Counted from the first letter of the stretch, positions 15,506 through 24,836 are shown. The stretch is DNA of 64,000 nt from Diaphorobacter caeni (GCF_015354245.1 NZ_JADKYZ010000002.1:310001-374000), one strand, 5' to 3'. Translations and numbers: made by a program. The notes: generated from the letters alone by a model not told the origin.

Positions 15506-17833
15506 TCAACGCTGGCGGCGACGCATCGTCACCACCGCAGCCAGAGCCAGCAGTCCTGCCATCAGCATCTGCCCCCACTGCGACAGCGTGGGCACTGGCG
15601 TGGGAACGGGGGCGTCGCTGACCGTCACATCCTGTGTCGCCGTCGCACCGGCGGTCGTACCGGTCGCCGTGGTCGTACCGGTTTTCGCCAGCGTTCCACT
15701 GGCCTCGCAGGTCACCACGGCCCCCTCCGCAATGGTGTCACCCTGCGCCCACGCGGCCCCGTTCGGGCTGATCGTGCACGCACCCTGGGTCACGCCCTGG
15801 GGCAGCCCCGTCGCCACGCAACTCGTGCCTGTCGTCGCATCCGCCGTGCCGATGTTGCTGCACGTGAAGCTGCCCTTGTAGGGACGGCCGACCACGCCGC
15901 TCGCGGGAAGACCCGACACATTGACCACCAGATTTGGCGCTGCGGGCACGAGCGCCAGCAGCAGCGTGGCGGTGTCGTTCGACGCATTGGTGTCGCCGGT
16001 GGCGCTGGTGTGTCCAACGACAGTGGCTCGCGACATCGCGTTGACGTTGCCACCCACCTCGCAGGTCACCACTTCGCCGCCAGGCACCGCACTGCCCGCC
16101 GACCATGCCGCGGCATTCGGGCTGATCGCGCAGGCTCCCTGGCTTACGCCCGGGGGCAGTCCAGCCACCGTGCACGTGGTGCCGCTTGTGGCGGCCACGC
16201 TGCCGACGTTGGTGCATGTGAAGCTGCCTGCATAAGGCTTGCCGATCACGCCGCTCACGGGAAGGCCCTTGAGCTCCACCGCCATGTCCGGTTCGGCGAC
16301 GCTCACCGACTTGCTGGCGCGGTTGTTGGTTGCATCGCCATCATTGCTCCCGCCCGTGTTCACCTCCACCGGACCGGTACCTGCCCCCGTGACCGTGCCG
16401 CTCACCGGGCAGGTCACGGTCGCTGCCGGCGGCACGCTGCTGCCCGCCGCCCAGTTGGCGGCGGGTGTGGACGGCGTGATCGTGCACTGCCCTGCGGTGA
16501 CGCCCCGTGGCAGACCGGTCACGGCGCAGTTGGCCGCGAGGGCCGTGGTCGCGCCCTGATTGGTGCACGAATAGCTTCCGCTGTAGCTCGCGCCCACCAC
16601 TGCGGTGGTCGGCAATTGGCTCAGATCCGGCACCATGTCGGCCAACAGCGCTGTCTTGACCAGCGGCCCGAGCAGGGCCGGCACGCTGTCGCCCGCAATC
16701 GGATAAGTGCCATTGTTGAGCTGGTCCGCAGACGTGTCACCGGGCACCAGAACCGTCATCTGGAACGTGCCGGACTCGCCCGGCGCCAACGTGCCGATAC
16801 TGCAGGAAGCCGCCGCGCCTGCAGTGGCCGGCGCCGTGCAGGCGCCTCCGCCCACGCTCGGTGAACCGATGGATACGAAGCTGGTCGTCTTGGGCGCCTT
16901 GTCGGTCGTCTGCGGCATCGACGGCTGGACGATGACGTTGTTGACCGGAACGTCGCCGTTGTTGGTGTAGGTGTATTCGTAGGTCACCTGAGTCGAGCCG
17001 TCCGCACCCGTGTGCCGCATGACGGCGGTCGGCCCCGAAGCCGTCACCCAAAGACTGGCGCCGCTGACGCCGGACTGCATGCGCACATTGTTCAAGTACA
17101 CCGCCCCGGTGTGCCCCGTCTTGCCGCAACCCGCAGCAATCACGCGCAGCGTGATCTGGTCGCCCGGCTTCACCTGTTGGGCGTCGAGTGGAATGTCGAA
17201 CGCCTGCCAGTCGGTGTAGGTGACTTCGCTGTTCTTGGACAGCTTCCACGGAATGCCGGGCTGATTGGCGAAGTTGAAGGTGCTGAACAGCGTCGTGCCG
17301 TCGGCCTTCGTGATCTCGATGAAGAAATAGGGCTGCTCGTTTTCTTCGTGATCGTCGGGAGCCTCGAGCACCGGAGCTGCGGTGAAGCGGACATGCACCT
17401 TCCCATCGGCATCCACGTCCGATGCGGCGATCGTGATCTGCTGCTCGATGGAACTGGCCTTGCGGTTCTTGCCGCTGCTATTGTCCGAAGTGTGGACAAG
17501 GGCGACCCGGTCCGACCAGGTCAGGAGGTTGTCGGTGGTTTTGTCGGCACCCGCGTTGCGCACCGTGGAGAGGTCGCCTGCCGACGATCTCGTCAGGCCC
17601 AGATCGGCCGACTTGGTCGGAGGGAATGTGGTGATGGTCTTTGGAATTTCCCAACCGAAGCGCGTCCAACCCTCAAAGGCCGTGACCGATTCGAAGTTGC
17701 CATTGCTGAATTCCGCATGCGCCGCAGGTGCCAGCATCAGGCCGCAGGAGCACAGGGCCAACGTCATGCGGCTCCAGCGTCGCCATGGAAGGGACCGAGC
17801 GCTGTCCTGGGAATCAAAGGGGATGGTGTTCAT
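15506..17833 (-). CDS. Secreted repeat protein with IPTL-CTERM sorting signal
   Basis: Surface or secreted protein of 775 residues. The ATG at 17833 is preceded by a GAGGAG Shine-Dalgarno at 7 nt, better than the in-frame TTG at 17848. A signal peptide ends in LAPAAHAEF. A lectin/jelly-roll-like N-terminal domain (about 30-250) is followed by a DUF11-like segment, then three related units of about 110 residues, each with a GxPYxGSFTCxNxG-type motif and paired cysteines. The C-terminus is the IPTL-CTERM signal: PVPTLSQWG, a hydrophobic helix, then MRRRQR. It lies between the response regulator and the histidine kinase. The ligand and role are unknown. Confidence 0.82.
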   Translation of the reverse strand: MNTIPFDSQDSARSLPWRRWSRMTLALCSCGLMLAPAAHAEFSNGNFESVTAFEGWTRFGWEIPKTITTFPPTKSADLGLTRSSAGDLSTVRNAGADKTTDNLLTWSDRVALVHTSDNSSGKNRKASSIEQQITIAASDVDADGKVHVRFTAAPVLEAPDDHEENEQPYFFIEITKADGTTLFSTFNFANQPGIPWKLSKNSEVTYTDWQAFDIPLDAQQVKPGDQITLRVIAAGCGKTGHTGAVYLNNVRMQSGVSGASLWVTASGPTAVMRHTGADGSTQVTYEYTYTNNGDVPVNNVIVQPSMPQTTDKAPKTTSFVSIGSPSVGGGACTAPATAGAAASCSIGTLAPGESGTFQMTVLVPGDTSADQLNNGTYPIAGDSVPALLGPLVKTALLADMVPDLSQLPTTAVVGASYSGSYSCTNQGATTALAANCAVTGLPRGVTAGQCTITPSTPAANWAAGSSVPPAATVTCPVSGTVTGAGTGPVEVNTGGSNDGDATNNRASKSVSVAEPDMAVELKGLPVSGVIGKPYAGSFTCTNVGSVAATSGTTCTVAGLPPGVSQGACAISPNAAAWSAGSAVPGGEVVTCEVGGNVNAMSRATVVGHTSATGDTNASNDTATLLLALVPAAPNLVVNVSGLPASGVVGRPYKGSFTCSNIGTADATTGTSCVATGLPQGVTQGACTISPNGAAWAQGDTIAEGAVVTCEASGTLAKTGTTTATGTTAGATATQDVTVSDAPVPTPVPTLSQWGQMLMAGLLALAAVVTMRRRQR

Positions 17834-18236
17834 CAGATATCTCCTCAAGTTGCTTTGAAAAATCGACCGGCAAAGCGCTGCCCTGCTCGGCAGAGGCCAT
17901 GCATGAAAAAAGTCACGTGGGAGAAAGCGATGCGACCGCGCAAAGCGCGTGCAGGTGGCGAATCGGGCCGTGATGGAGCCCGCTCAACCTTGTTGTTGCT
18001 TTATAGGATTTGCCTTCTCATGTAATAAATTATTGCAACCGCTCAGTTCTGACGCCATATACCAAACACCACCAAAACTCACCGTCCGAAAAAAATTTCC
18101 AGATAGGTATACATCTTTGGTATGCAAAAACTATCGATGCGACCGCACGCATCCCGCACGACGAAATCGCGCTGGATGAAGCTCAGTGAGGAGGATGTGG
18201 GAAAGAGGTGGGGAAGCGAAAAAGGACGGCGCGGGC
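17834..18236. other. Intergenic region upstream of the IPTL-CTERM gene, no gene seen
   Basis: A 403-bp gap, locally AT-richer (about 18000-18120) than its surroundings, as expected for a regulated promoter region. It should carry the promoter of the IPTL-CTERM gene and the 3' end of the regulator transcript. No clear operator repeat was identified. Confidence 0.4.
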
Positions 18237-18983
18237 TCAGTTCAGAAACACCAGTCCCTTGCCGAAGATGGCGCGCACCGGCAAGGCCGAGCCGGTTTCC
18301 AGCAGCGTCTTGCGACGCACGCGCGCCAGATGGGATTCGACGCCATGCACGCCGTCTTCGTCGTCCGTATAACCAAGTTGCCGGACCAGATCAGACTTGC
18401 TCACGATGGCGCCACCGGCCGCCATGAGGCAGTGCATCAGCTCGAACTCGCTGCCCGTCAGCCGTACGGCCGACATGTCCGGAGCGACCAGCTTCGACGC
18501 GCGGCGGTCAAGCCGCCACGACATCGCGGCCGCAGCCGCTGCCTGACGCAGATCGGACTCCCGCGTGGGAATGGCCGACACGTGCTGCTGCCTGTAACGC
18601 AACTGCGAACGGATGCCCGCGAAGAGTTCATTCATGTCGGCAGGCTTGACGAAATACTGCAGCGCGCCCGCATTCAATCCTTGAATGCGGCTCTCCGAAT
18701 CGCCACGCCCCGTCAGCGCGATCACCGGCACGTTCTGCTCGGAAAGAATGCGGATCAGGTTCAGCCCGTTCTGACCGGGCAGCCCCAGATCGACGACCAC
18801 CAGATCGGTTTTCTCCTGCAGCAGACGCACGTAGAAATGCTCTACCGACTCCACGCCCCAGACACGCAGCCCTGCCTTCTTCAGAAAGCTGCAGACATTG
18901 GCACGGGTGTCCTCGTCGTCTTCAACGACGGTGATCGTGGGTACGGAAGTGGATGGGATCGAAGTCATTTCAATTGGAAGCAT
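18237..18983 (-). CDS. OmpR/PhoB-type DNA-binding response regulator
   Basis: Two-component regulator with an N-terminal receiver (TITVVEDDEDTRANV acidic pocket; phospho-acceptor Asp in LVVVDLGLPGQNGL; Thr in IALTGRG; Lys in YFVKPADM) and a C-terminal winged helix ending VESHLARVRRKTL and VRAIFGKGLVFLN. Length is 248 from the first ATG; a second ATG at 18968 (MTSIPSTSV) is equally plausible and neither has a strong Shine-Dalgarno. It lies upstream of, and on the same strand as, the IPTL-CTERM gene and the 7TMR-DISM kinase; partnership with that kinase is inferred from position. Confidence 0.88.
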   Translation of the reverse strand: MLPIEMTSIPSTSVPTITVVEDDEDTRANVCSFLKKAGLRVWGVESVEHFYVRLLQEKTDLVVVDLGLPGQNGLNLIRILSEQNVPVIALTGRGDSESRIQGLNAGALQYFVKPADMNELFAGIRSQLRYRQQHVSAIPTRESDLRQAAAAAAMSWRLDRRASKLVAPDMSAVRLTGSEFELMHCLMAAGGAIVSKSDLVRQLGYTDDEDGVHGVESHLARVRRKTLLETGSALPVRAIFGKGLVFLN

Positions 18984-19105
18984 ATAACATATTCAGTTAC
19001 CAATCGATAGCAATCCCGCCCTATTCCCTACTCCAAAGTCACGAAGCACATTTGTTTACAAATCCGAATGATGCGTATCAAGACGGCCCGTGCCGAGCCA
19101 GCGCA

Positions 19106-20107
19106 TCAGCCCAGCAGGCGCGCAAACGACAGCAGCGCGAGCAGCAGCATCCACACGACCACCGAGCGCCAGACCAGGCCGACGACACTGCGCAGATGCG
19201 AGACCTCAGGCTCTCGGCCCGGGGTGCTGGCGCTGTCGCCGAGGTCAGGATCGGCCTCCCAGCCCTGAGTCGAACCGACCTCCGACTTGAGGCGCAGCGC
19301 CTCGCCGCCCAGACGCACATTGATTGCGCCTGAAGTGGCCGCGAGAATCACGCCGTCGTTGTCGTTCGGGAAACGCTGCGCATGAAAGCGCCAGCCGTCG
19401 ATGGCCTCCTCGAAGCTGCCGACGACCGCGAAGCTCAGGGCCGTCAAGCGCGCGGGCAGCCAGTCGATGACCATCCAGGCCTTGGCGGCGGCCTGCTGCA
19501 GCGGCGCGCTGGCGGGGTGGGTCGCGAGCGCCCGGCTGCGCGGTGACCAGTAGCGGGCGACGAACTCGGCCATCCGATAGAGCACCGCGCCGGTGGGCCC
19601 TAGGCCCAAAGCCGCCAGCACCGAAAACCATGCCAGCACGCCGAACACATGGCGGTGAGCGGCGATCACGCAGAACTCGATCACATGGCGCACGACCTCG
19701 CTGCGCGGCAGTTCACCGACTTCCACCTGCTTCCATTCGGCCAGACGCGCGCGGGCGCGATCGGCATCGCCCTCCTCCAGCGCATCGCGGATGCCGGTGA
19801 AGTGGTAGCTGAACTGGCGAAAGCCGAGCGTGAAATACAGCACGGCCACATTCCACAGCAGCGCCACGGGCCAGCCGATCCAGTGCGCCAGCGCCCAATA
19901 CACGCCCAGCGCGACGGCCGAAGGCACCAGCACCGCGATGCACCAGGCCACCCAGCCGTGCACCGTGGTTCCAGTATCGAAATTGCGACTGACCGACAGA
20001 GCCCATGCGCGCGGTCCTGCATGGATGGGATCACTGCGCGACAGGGGTCGGGCCTGCTCTATGAGCAAGGCGAACAGGATGGCAAAAAAACTCATGGGCG
20101 CCATCAT
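19106..20107 (-). CDS. CobD/CbiB family membrane protein
   Basis: Membrane protein of 333 residues related to CobD/CbiB (adenosylcobinamide-phosphate synthase) and AmpE. Visible features are the N-terminal FFAILFALLIEQARPL, then several hydrophobic helices, and a family stretch in the last third (KAWMVIDWLPARLTALSFAVVGSFEEAI) with the typical DWLPARLTAL loop. No other cobalamin gene is nearby, so a cobalamin role is not supported by context. An alternative ATG at 20095 (MSFFAILF) may be the true start. Likely inner membrane. Confidence 0.8.
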   Translation of the reverse strand: MMAPMSFFAILFALLIEQARPLSRSDPIHAGPRAWALSVSRNFDTGTTVHGWVAWCIAVLVPSAVALGVYWALAHWIGWPVALLWNVAVLYFTLGFRQFSYHFTGIRDALEEGDADRARARLAEWKQVEVGELPRSEVVRHVIEFCVIAAHRHVFGVLAWFSVLAALGLGPTGAVLYRMAEFVARYWSPRSRALATHPASAPLQQAAAKAWMVIDWLPARLTALSFAVVGSFEEAIDGWRFHAQRFPNDNDGVILAATSGAINVRLGGEALRLKSEVGSTQGWEADPDLGDSASTPGREPEVSHLRSVVGLVWRSVVVWMLLLALLSFARLLG

Positions 20108-20179
20108 ACTGGCGCAGATTCCGAGACAACGTTTTTCAGACGGGCGCGGACAAAAATTCTGCGATCCGAAAATCCGTCA

Positions 20180-20953
20180 TCAGGCCATCATGAAACGGTA
20201 GAAATTGCGCAGCATGCCGGCCGTCGCGCCCCAGATGTAGCGCTCGTTCGCACCATCCTGATAGGGCATCGCGTACCACTCGCGGCGCAGGCCCTGCCAC
20301 TCCATGTAGTGGCGCTCGTGGTGGCGCGGGTCGAGCAGAAAGGCAAGCGGCACCTCGAACACGTCGGCCACCTCGTCGGGATTGGGCGTGAGCGTGAAGC
20401 CCGGGTGCACCAGCGCGACCACCGGCGTCACGTTGAACGCGGTCACCGTCACATAGGTGTTGAGATGGCCCAGCACCTCGACAAAACGGTGTTCGATGCC
20501 GACCTCTTCCGTGGTCTCGCGCAGGGCCGTGCCATTGGGGCCACCATCGCCCGGATCGGCCTTGCCGCCGGGAAACGCGATCTGCCCCGAATGCTTGTTC
20601 AGCCGGGTGGTGCGCTGGGTAAGCAGCACCGTCGGCTGCTCGCGCATGATGATGGGGATCAGCACCGAGGCGTCGGCCGGTTCGCGGTCGACGACGCCGC
20701 GATCACGCAGCACGTCGGGCGTCCAGACTGGCGGCGAGGCAAAGCGTGCACGCAGCGCATCGGGAGTCATTGCACCGGAAACCACGGCCGGCAAGTGCGC
20801 ATCCACCCCGGCGATGGGAGCCATGCGCGGATCGAAGTTGGGAATGCTGGAAAGCTGCAGCTCTTCTGGCCGGATGGCGGCGGAGACAGCGGGAGCAGGA
20901 ACAGGAGCAGAAAAGGAGGTCACAACCGTCGTTCGTCTTTGTTGCCTGGCCAT
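20180..20953 (-). CDS. Nudix hydrolase, CoA pyrophosphatase type
   Basis: Hydrolyses CoA or its derivatives to phosphopantetheine and 3',5'-ADP, judging by its family. A Nudix box is present as GGKADPGDGG followed by ALRETTEEVGI, preceded by the SGQIAFPGG of the NudL/CoAse (UPF0035) group. The frame is open to 20977, but codons before 20953 overlap the rplS terminator, so I take the ATG at 20953 (MARQQRRTTVV). The N-terminal ~60 residues are low complexity and may start even later. It follows rplS on the same strand, behind that gene's terminator. Confidence 0.82.
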   Translation of the reverse strand: MARQQRRTTVVTSFSAPVPAPAVSAAIRPEELQLSSIPNFDPRMAPIAGVDAHLPAVVSGAMTPDALRARFASPPVWTPDVLRDRGVVDREPADASVLIPIIMREQPTVLLTQRTTRLNKHSGQIAFPGGKADPGDGGPNGTALRETTEEVGIEHRFVEVLGHLNTYVTVTAFNVTPVVALVHPGFTLTPNPDEVADVFEVPLAFLLDPRHHERHYMEWQGLRREWYAMPYQDGANERYIWGATAGMLRNFYRFMMA

Positions 20954-20954
20954 G

Positions 20955-20995
20955 AAAAAAGCCGCTACAGGCTTCACGCACTGTAGCGGCTTTTC
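20955..20995 (-). terminator. Intrinsic terminator after rplS
   Basis: On the minus strand, a stem AAAAGCCGCTACAG with its complement CTGTAGCGGCTTTT around a short loop, ending in a T run, lies 27 nt beyond the rplS stop. It closes the rpsP-rimM-trmD-rplS operon. Confidence 0.82.
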
Positions 20996-21021
20996 GCGAG
21001 ACTCGCAGAAGCGGCGTTGAA

Positions 21022-21402
21022 TTACGCTGCTTCGACAGCCTTGACGCGCGAAGGCAGCTTTTCCTTGATACGCGCCGACTTGCCGCTGCGCTCACGCAGG
21101 TAGTACAGCTTGGCACGACGCACGTCACCACGGCGCTTCACTTCGATGCTGGCGATCAGAGGGGAGTAAGTCTGGAACGTACGCTCCACACCTTCGCCGC
21201 TCGAGATCTTGCGCACGGTGAAACCGCTGTTCAGGCCACGGTTGCGCTTGGCAATCACCACGCCTTCGTAAGCCTGCACACGCTTGCGGGTACCTTCCAC
21301 CACGTTCACGCTCACGATGACGGTGTCACCAGGGGCGAAAGCGGGGATGGTCTTGTTCAAGCGAGCGATTTCTTCCTGCTCGAGAGTCTGAATCAGATTC
21401 AT
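21022..21402 (-). CDS. rplS: 50S ribosomal protein L19
   Basis: Ribosomal protein at the 30S-50S interface. The 126-residue product from the ATG at 21402 ([15 protein letters not shown]) has the L19 signature [17 protein letters not shown] split with [25 protein letters not shown] at the C-terminus. It is the last gene of the conserved four-gene operon, 146 nt after trmD. The frame is open upstream to 21459, but those residues are not L19. Confidence 0.97.
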   Translation of the reverse strand: MNLIQTLEQEEIARLNKTIPAFAPGDTVIVSVNVVEGTRKRVQAYEGVVIAKRNRGLNSGFTVRKISSGEGVERTFQTYSPLIASIEVKRRGDVRRAKLYYLRERSGKSARIKEKLPSRVKAVEAA

Positions 21403-21548
21403 GATTTCTTCCAAACGATCGTGTCCGCGCCAAGATTGGCTTGATGCCCGGATTGGCATCTTTGTGGCTCAAAGCGGGTGTGCAAATCCAGGTTTGCGCA
21501 CCTGTCGGGCTTGAAGAGCGGCCGGCCAGAGGATCGAAAAGCCTTTGA

Positions 21549-22316
21549 TTATAACAACTTGGGCAATTTCGCCAAGTACGCCTCGTCCGCCTTGTTCAGA
21601 GCCCCCTTTTCGCGGGCCGCGTCGATCAGTTCCGGGCGGTGTCTGGCCGAGAGCGTCAGCCGCTGATCCCGGCGCCAGCGCTCGATCTGCGCATGGTGGC
21701 CCGACAGCAGCGCGGCCGGCACACTCTCACCCTGCCACTCTTCGGGGCGGGTGTAGTGCGGATTGTCCAGAAGCCCGTCCAGTGCGGGATTGAAGCTATC
21801 AAATTGATGGCTTCCGTCGTCGTGCAGCACGCCGGGTTGCAGCCGCGCAACAGCATCGATCAGCGCCATCGCCGGAATCTCGCCGCCCGAGAGCACAAAA
21901 TCCCCGAGACTGATCTGCCGGTTCACGAACCGGTCGATGAAGCGCTGATCGACGCCCTCATACCTGCCGCAGAGCAGCACCGCCCCCGAACTTGCGGACC
22001 ATGCCTCGACAGAAGAGTGAGTGAGCGCTCGCCCAATCGGCGAAAAAAGCACCAGCGGCGCTTGCGTTTCAACGCTTTCGGCCCGATCCGAACGGATCGC
22101 CTCGAGACAGCGCGCGAGCGGCTCGGCCATCATCACCATGCCAGGGCCACCACCGAACGGCCGGTCATCGACACGCCGGTAATTGCCTTCGGCATGGTCG
22201 CGTGGATTCCAGAGGCGCACGTCGACCTGCTTGCTCTGGTAGGCGCGCCGCGTCACGCCGCTTTCTAGAAACGGGGCGAACAGTTCGGGAAACAGCGTGA
22301 TGATGTCAAAGCGCAT
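21549..22316 (-). CDS. trmD: tRNA (guanine-N1)-methyltransferase
   Basis: Methylates G37 at N1 in tRNAs with a preceding G36, preventing frameshifts. The 255-residue SPOUT-fold enzyme starts MRFDIITLFPELF at the ATG at 22316. It has the family segments NPRDHAEGNYRRVDDRPFGGGPGMVM and LLCGRYEGVDQRFID, and the trefoil-knot region SLGDFVLSGGE, which binds AdoMet. A TTG at 22337 is in frame but unlikely. The gene starts 17 nt after rimM. Confidence 0.96.
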   Translation of the reverse strand: MRFDIITLFPELFAPFLESGVTRRAYQSKQVDVRLWNPRDHAEGNYRRVDDRPFGGGPGMVMMAEPLARCLEAIRSDRAESVETQAPLVLFSPIGRALTHSSVEAWSASSGAVLLCGRYEGVDQRFIDRFVNRQISLGDFVLSGGEIPAMALIDAVARLQPGVLHDDGSHQFDSFNPALDGLLDNPHYTRPEEWQGESVPAALLSGHHAQIERWRRDQRLTLSARHRPELIDAAREKGALNKADEAYLAKLPKLL

Positions 22317-22333
22317 GACGACCTGCCCGCTCC

Positions 22334-22912
22334 TCAATAGTCCGGCTGCCAGTCGACGGTGATCCGGCGCCCTTGAATGTCCACCTTGTCCACGAAGGCC
22401 GAGACAAACGGAATCATGCGCTCCAGCGGCTTGCCGCCCTCGACCTCCTGAGACAACACCAGCGTGGTCTGTGGCCCGGTCGCCATCAGATCCTTGACGA
22501 CGCCAAGGTTCACGCCCTCGCGGTTCTGCACGTCGAGACCGATCAGATCGACCCAGTAGTACTCATCCTCGGCCGCCTTCGGAAAATCCGCCCGGGCAAT
22601 GAAGATCCGCGCTCCGCGCAACGCTTCAGCGCCATTGCGGTCCGGAATCTCCTCGGCCGTGGCCACGATCGAGTCCGAATGCTCCCGCGCCTGCTTCACC
22701 GTCAGCAGCACCGTACCGGAAAAAAAGCTCTTCGCCCCCTTCTCGGACGGCTGCAGATACCAGGTGCCGCCGCTCAACAACGCCTCGGGATGGGTGCTGT
22801 AGGGCACGATCTTGAACCAGCCCTTGATGCCCCAGGCCTCACCGATGCGCCCTACTTCGACGGCATCGGAAGGCAGAGCAGCGGATTGCAAAACGGGAAG
22901 TTCAGCGGGCAT
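22334..22912 (-). CDS. rimM: Ribosome maturation factor RimM
   Basis: Binds S19 and helps 30S head assembly. From the ATG at 22912 (MPAELPVLQ) the product has 192 residues: an N-terminal RimM barrel beginning VEVGRIGEAWGIKGWFKI and a C-terminal PRC barrel with EYYWVDLIGLDVQN and the end MIPFVSAFVDKVDIQGRRITVDW. The open frame reaches back to 23065, but that part has a low-complexity Phe run and no resemblance to RimM. It stands between rpsP and trmD as usual. Confidence 0.94.
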   Translation of the reverse strand: MPAELPVLQSAALPSDAVEVGRIGEAWGIKGWFKIVPYSTHPEALLSGGTWYLQPSEKGAKSFFSGTVLLTVKQAREHSDSIVATAEEIPDRNGAEALRGARIFIARADFPKAAEDEYYWVDLIGLDVQNREGVNLGVVKDLMATGPQTTLVLSQEVEGGKPLERMIPFVSAFVDKVDIQGRRITVDWQPDY

Positions 22913-23287
22913 AGGAAAAGAAAGGGAAAAGAAAAAGAAAAAACTACCGGACAAGAAAGCCAACAACAGCCCCCTCACCCCAGCCCTCTCCCGCAAGCGG
23001 GCGAGGGAGCAAGACCAACATGCAGCCAGAGCGGGCCAATAGCGCCCGACGGGCACAAAAGCCACAGCCCCAACGGCAAGACAGCCCCTCAGGCTAGGCG
23101 TCTCACGCGCAGACAGTACTCATGTACGGCAAGCGTGAGCAACGACGCATGAGGGGCTGTATTGCCGCCTCAAAACGACCCGCCATCGAAGCCAAAGGCT
23201 TCGTAGAACCAGCAAACCAAACAACAATAAAAAAAGCGGACTCCGTCGGCAAAACCAACGAAACCCGCTTTTTGGAAGCGCTAGTGC
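22913..23287 (-). other. Unusually long rpsP-rimM spacer with REP-like palindrome
   Basis: A 375-bp non-coding gap inside the rpsP operon. It contains a palindromic CCCTCTCCCGCAAGCGGGCGAGGG-type sequence near 22986-23013, similar to REP-type elements, and a terminator-like hairpin next to rpsP (listed separately). No gene is plausible here. Confidence 0.55.
23229..23275 (-). terminator. Terminator-like hairpin directly after rpsP
   Basis: AAAAAGCGG at 23231-23239 pairs with CCGCTTTTT at 23265-23273 (perfect 9 bp, 25-nt loop). On the minus strand it starts 15 nt after the rpsP stop and ends in a T run. It could terminate part of the transcripts and so reduce rimM-trmD-rplS expression relative to rpsP. 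Confidence 0.6.
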
Positions 23288-23539
23288 TTAGGCAGCGGCC
23301 TTGGCACCTTGCTTGATCAGACGATCAACGGTAGGCGAAGCCTGTGCGCCAACGCTCTTCCAGTAGGTCAGACGGTCTTGAGCAATGCGCAGACCCTCTT
23401 CACCTTCCTTGGCGGAAGGATTGTAGAAGCCCAGACGCTCGATGAAGCGACCATCGCGACGAATGCGCTTGTCAGCCACAACGATGTTGAAGAACGGACG
23501 GCCCTTGGAGCCGCCGCGGGAGAGTCGAATAACGACCAT
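23288..23539 (-). CDS. rpsP: 30S ribosomal protein S16
   Basis: Small-subunit ribosomal protein needed for 30S assembly. The 83-residue product from the ATG at 23539 starts [20 protein letters not shown] and has the S16 segments [20 protein letters not shown] and [16 protein letters not shown]. It is the first gene of the rpsP-rimM-trmD-rplS operon, divergent from an acetyltransferase gene; the shared promoter region is about 150 bp. Confidence 0.97.
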   Translation of the reverse strand: MVVIRLSRGGSKGRPFFNIVVADKRIRRDGRFIERLGFYNPSAKEGEEGLRIAQDRLTYWKSVGAQASPTVDRLIKQGAKAAA

Positions 23540-23687
23540 AATGAATCCTTCGGGTGGAAAAGCAGTTACCACCGATATGTTTTGGCAACTGCCAAGGTTT
23601 TTCCTGCTGCGATTGAGACACGCGACATGGCCACCCGGCCAGCGACACGCAGCAAAGTCCGCAATTATAGCCAGTTCCTGGAAAAAG

Positions 23688-24215
23688 ATGCTCAACATTC
23701 GTGCAAGTCGGGAAAATGACATCCCGACCATCACCTCCATCTACCGCCATCATGTCCTGCACGGCACCGGAACCTTCGAGATCGATCCCCCCACGGAAGC
23801 CGACATGACCCAGCGCCGCGCCGACGTGCTGGGCAAAGGCCTGCCATGGCTGGTGGCGGAAAACAGCGACACCCAGGAGATCGTCGGCTACGCCTACTGC
23901 AACTGGTTCAAGCCGCGCCCGGCCTACCGCTTTTCGGCGGAAGACTCCATCTACGTGGCCGACTCCGCACGCGGCCAGGGCGTGGGCCGCCAGCTCCTCG
24001 ACGCCCTGAGCGTCGCCGCCGAACAGGCCGGCGTGCGCCGTTTGCTCGCGGTGATCGGTGACTCGGCGAATGCCGGATCGATCGGCGTACATGCCGCCGC
24101 GGGCTTCAGCCATGCGGGAGTACTGCGCTCCACTGGATGGAAGTTCGGACAATGGCTAGATATCGTGCTCATGGATAAACCCCTGGGAGACGGGGATACC
24201 ACAGCCCCGGAGTGA
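23688..24215 (+). CDS. GNAT family N-acetyltransferase (phosphinothricin acetyltransferase-like)
   Basis: Acetyl-CoA-dependent N-acetyltransferase of 175 residues from the ATG at 23688 ([15 protein letters not shown]). The order [20 protein letters not shown], then [23 protein letters not shown], then motif [11 protein letters not shown] and [13 protein letters not shown], closely follows the PAT/Bar subgroup, which acetylates phosphinothricin or methionine sulfone. The natural substrate is unknown. The frame is open to 23442, but that part is antisense to rpsP and is not coding. The following TM2 gene starts 66 nt later and may be co-transcribed. Confidence 0.85.
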   Translation: MLNIRASRENDIPTITSIYRHHVLHGTGTFEIDPPTEADMTQRRADVLGKGLPWLVAENSDTQEIVGYAYCNWFKPRPAYRFSAEDSIYVADSARGQGVGRQLLDALSVAAEQAGVRRLLAVIGDSANAGSIGVHAAAGFSHAGVLRSTGWKFGQWLDIVLMDKPLGDGDTTAPE

Positions 24216-24281
24216 GCGCGCCTCGCCGACAATCCGGCCATTCGCCCCTCCCCAAAGAAAAGAAAAGAAAACACCCGAGAC

Positions 24282-24812
24282 ATGAAAGCAACACAAGCCG
24301 CAGAGGCCTCAGAAGCAACAGCTGGCACAGCCGCTCCAGCAGCCGCCACCAAGATCAAGATCAAGAGCAAGAGCAAGACTGTCGCCGCCTGGCTGGCGTT
24401 TCTCGGCGGACCGCTGGGCCTGCACCGCTTCTACCTCTATGGACTGTTCGACACGCTGGGCTGGATGCTGCCGATTCCCACGGCGCTCGGCGTGTACGGC
24501 ATCCAGCGGGTGATGGAGTACGGTCAGGACGACCAGTTCAGCTGGCTGCTCATCCCGTTGCTGGGCTTCACCTTCGCGGGCTGCGCGCTGCGAGGCATTC
24601 TGTACGGGCTGATGACGCCCGAAAAGTGGAACGCGCGCTTCAATCCTCAGGCTGCACCGGACGCACCCGACGGACAGACGCGCTGGGCCACCATCTTCGC
24701 CATTGCGCTGGCGCTGCTTGTCGGCACCACCGTTCTCATGGCCAGCATCGCTTTCAGCTTTCAGCGCTACTTTGAATACCAGATCGAAGAGGCGCGCAAG
24801 ATTTCTCAATGA
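24282..24812 (+). CDS. TM2 domain-containing membrane protein
   Basis: Small membrane protein of 176 residues and unknown role. After an Ala/Glu-rich start and a Lys-rich linker (KIKIKSKSKT) it has a TM2-domain core, AAWLAFLGGPLGLHRFYLYG, where GxxGxHRFY is the family hallmark, and then about three more hydrophobic helices. The last helix lies near residues 127-150. It ends at a bidirectional terminator shared with the convergent pit gene. The topology is inferred from hydrophobicity only. Confidence 0.75.
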   Translation: MKATQAAEASEATAGTAAPAAATKIKIKSKSKTVAAWLAFLGGPLGLHRFYLYGLFDTLGWMLPIPTALGVYGIQRVMEYGQDDQFSWLLIPLLGFTFAGCALRGILYGLMTPEKWNARFNPQAAPDAPDGQTRWATIFAIALALLVGTTVLMASIAFSFQRYFEYQIEEARKISQ

Positions 24813-24836
24813 GCCGTCAATAGCAAGCCTCAAAGC

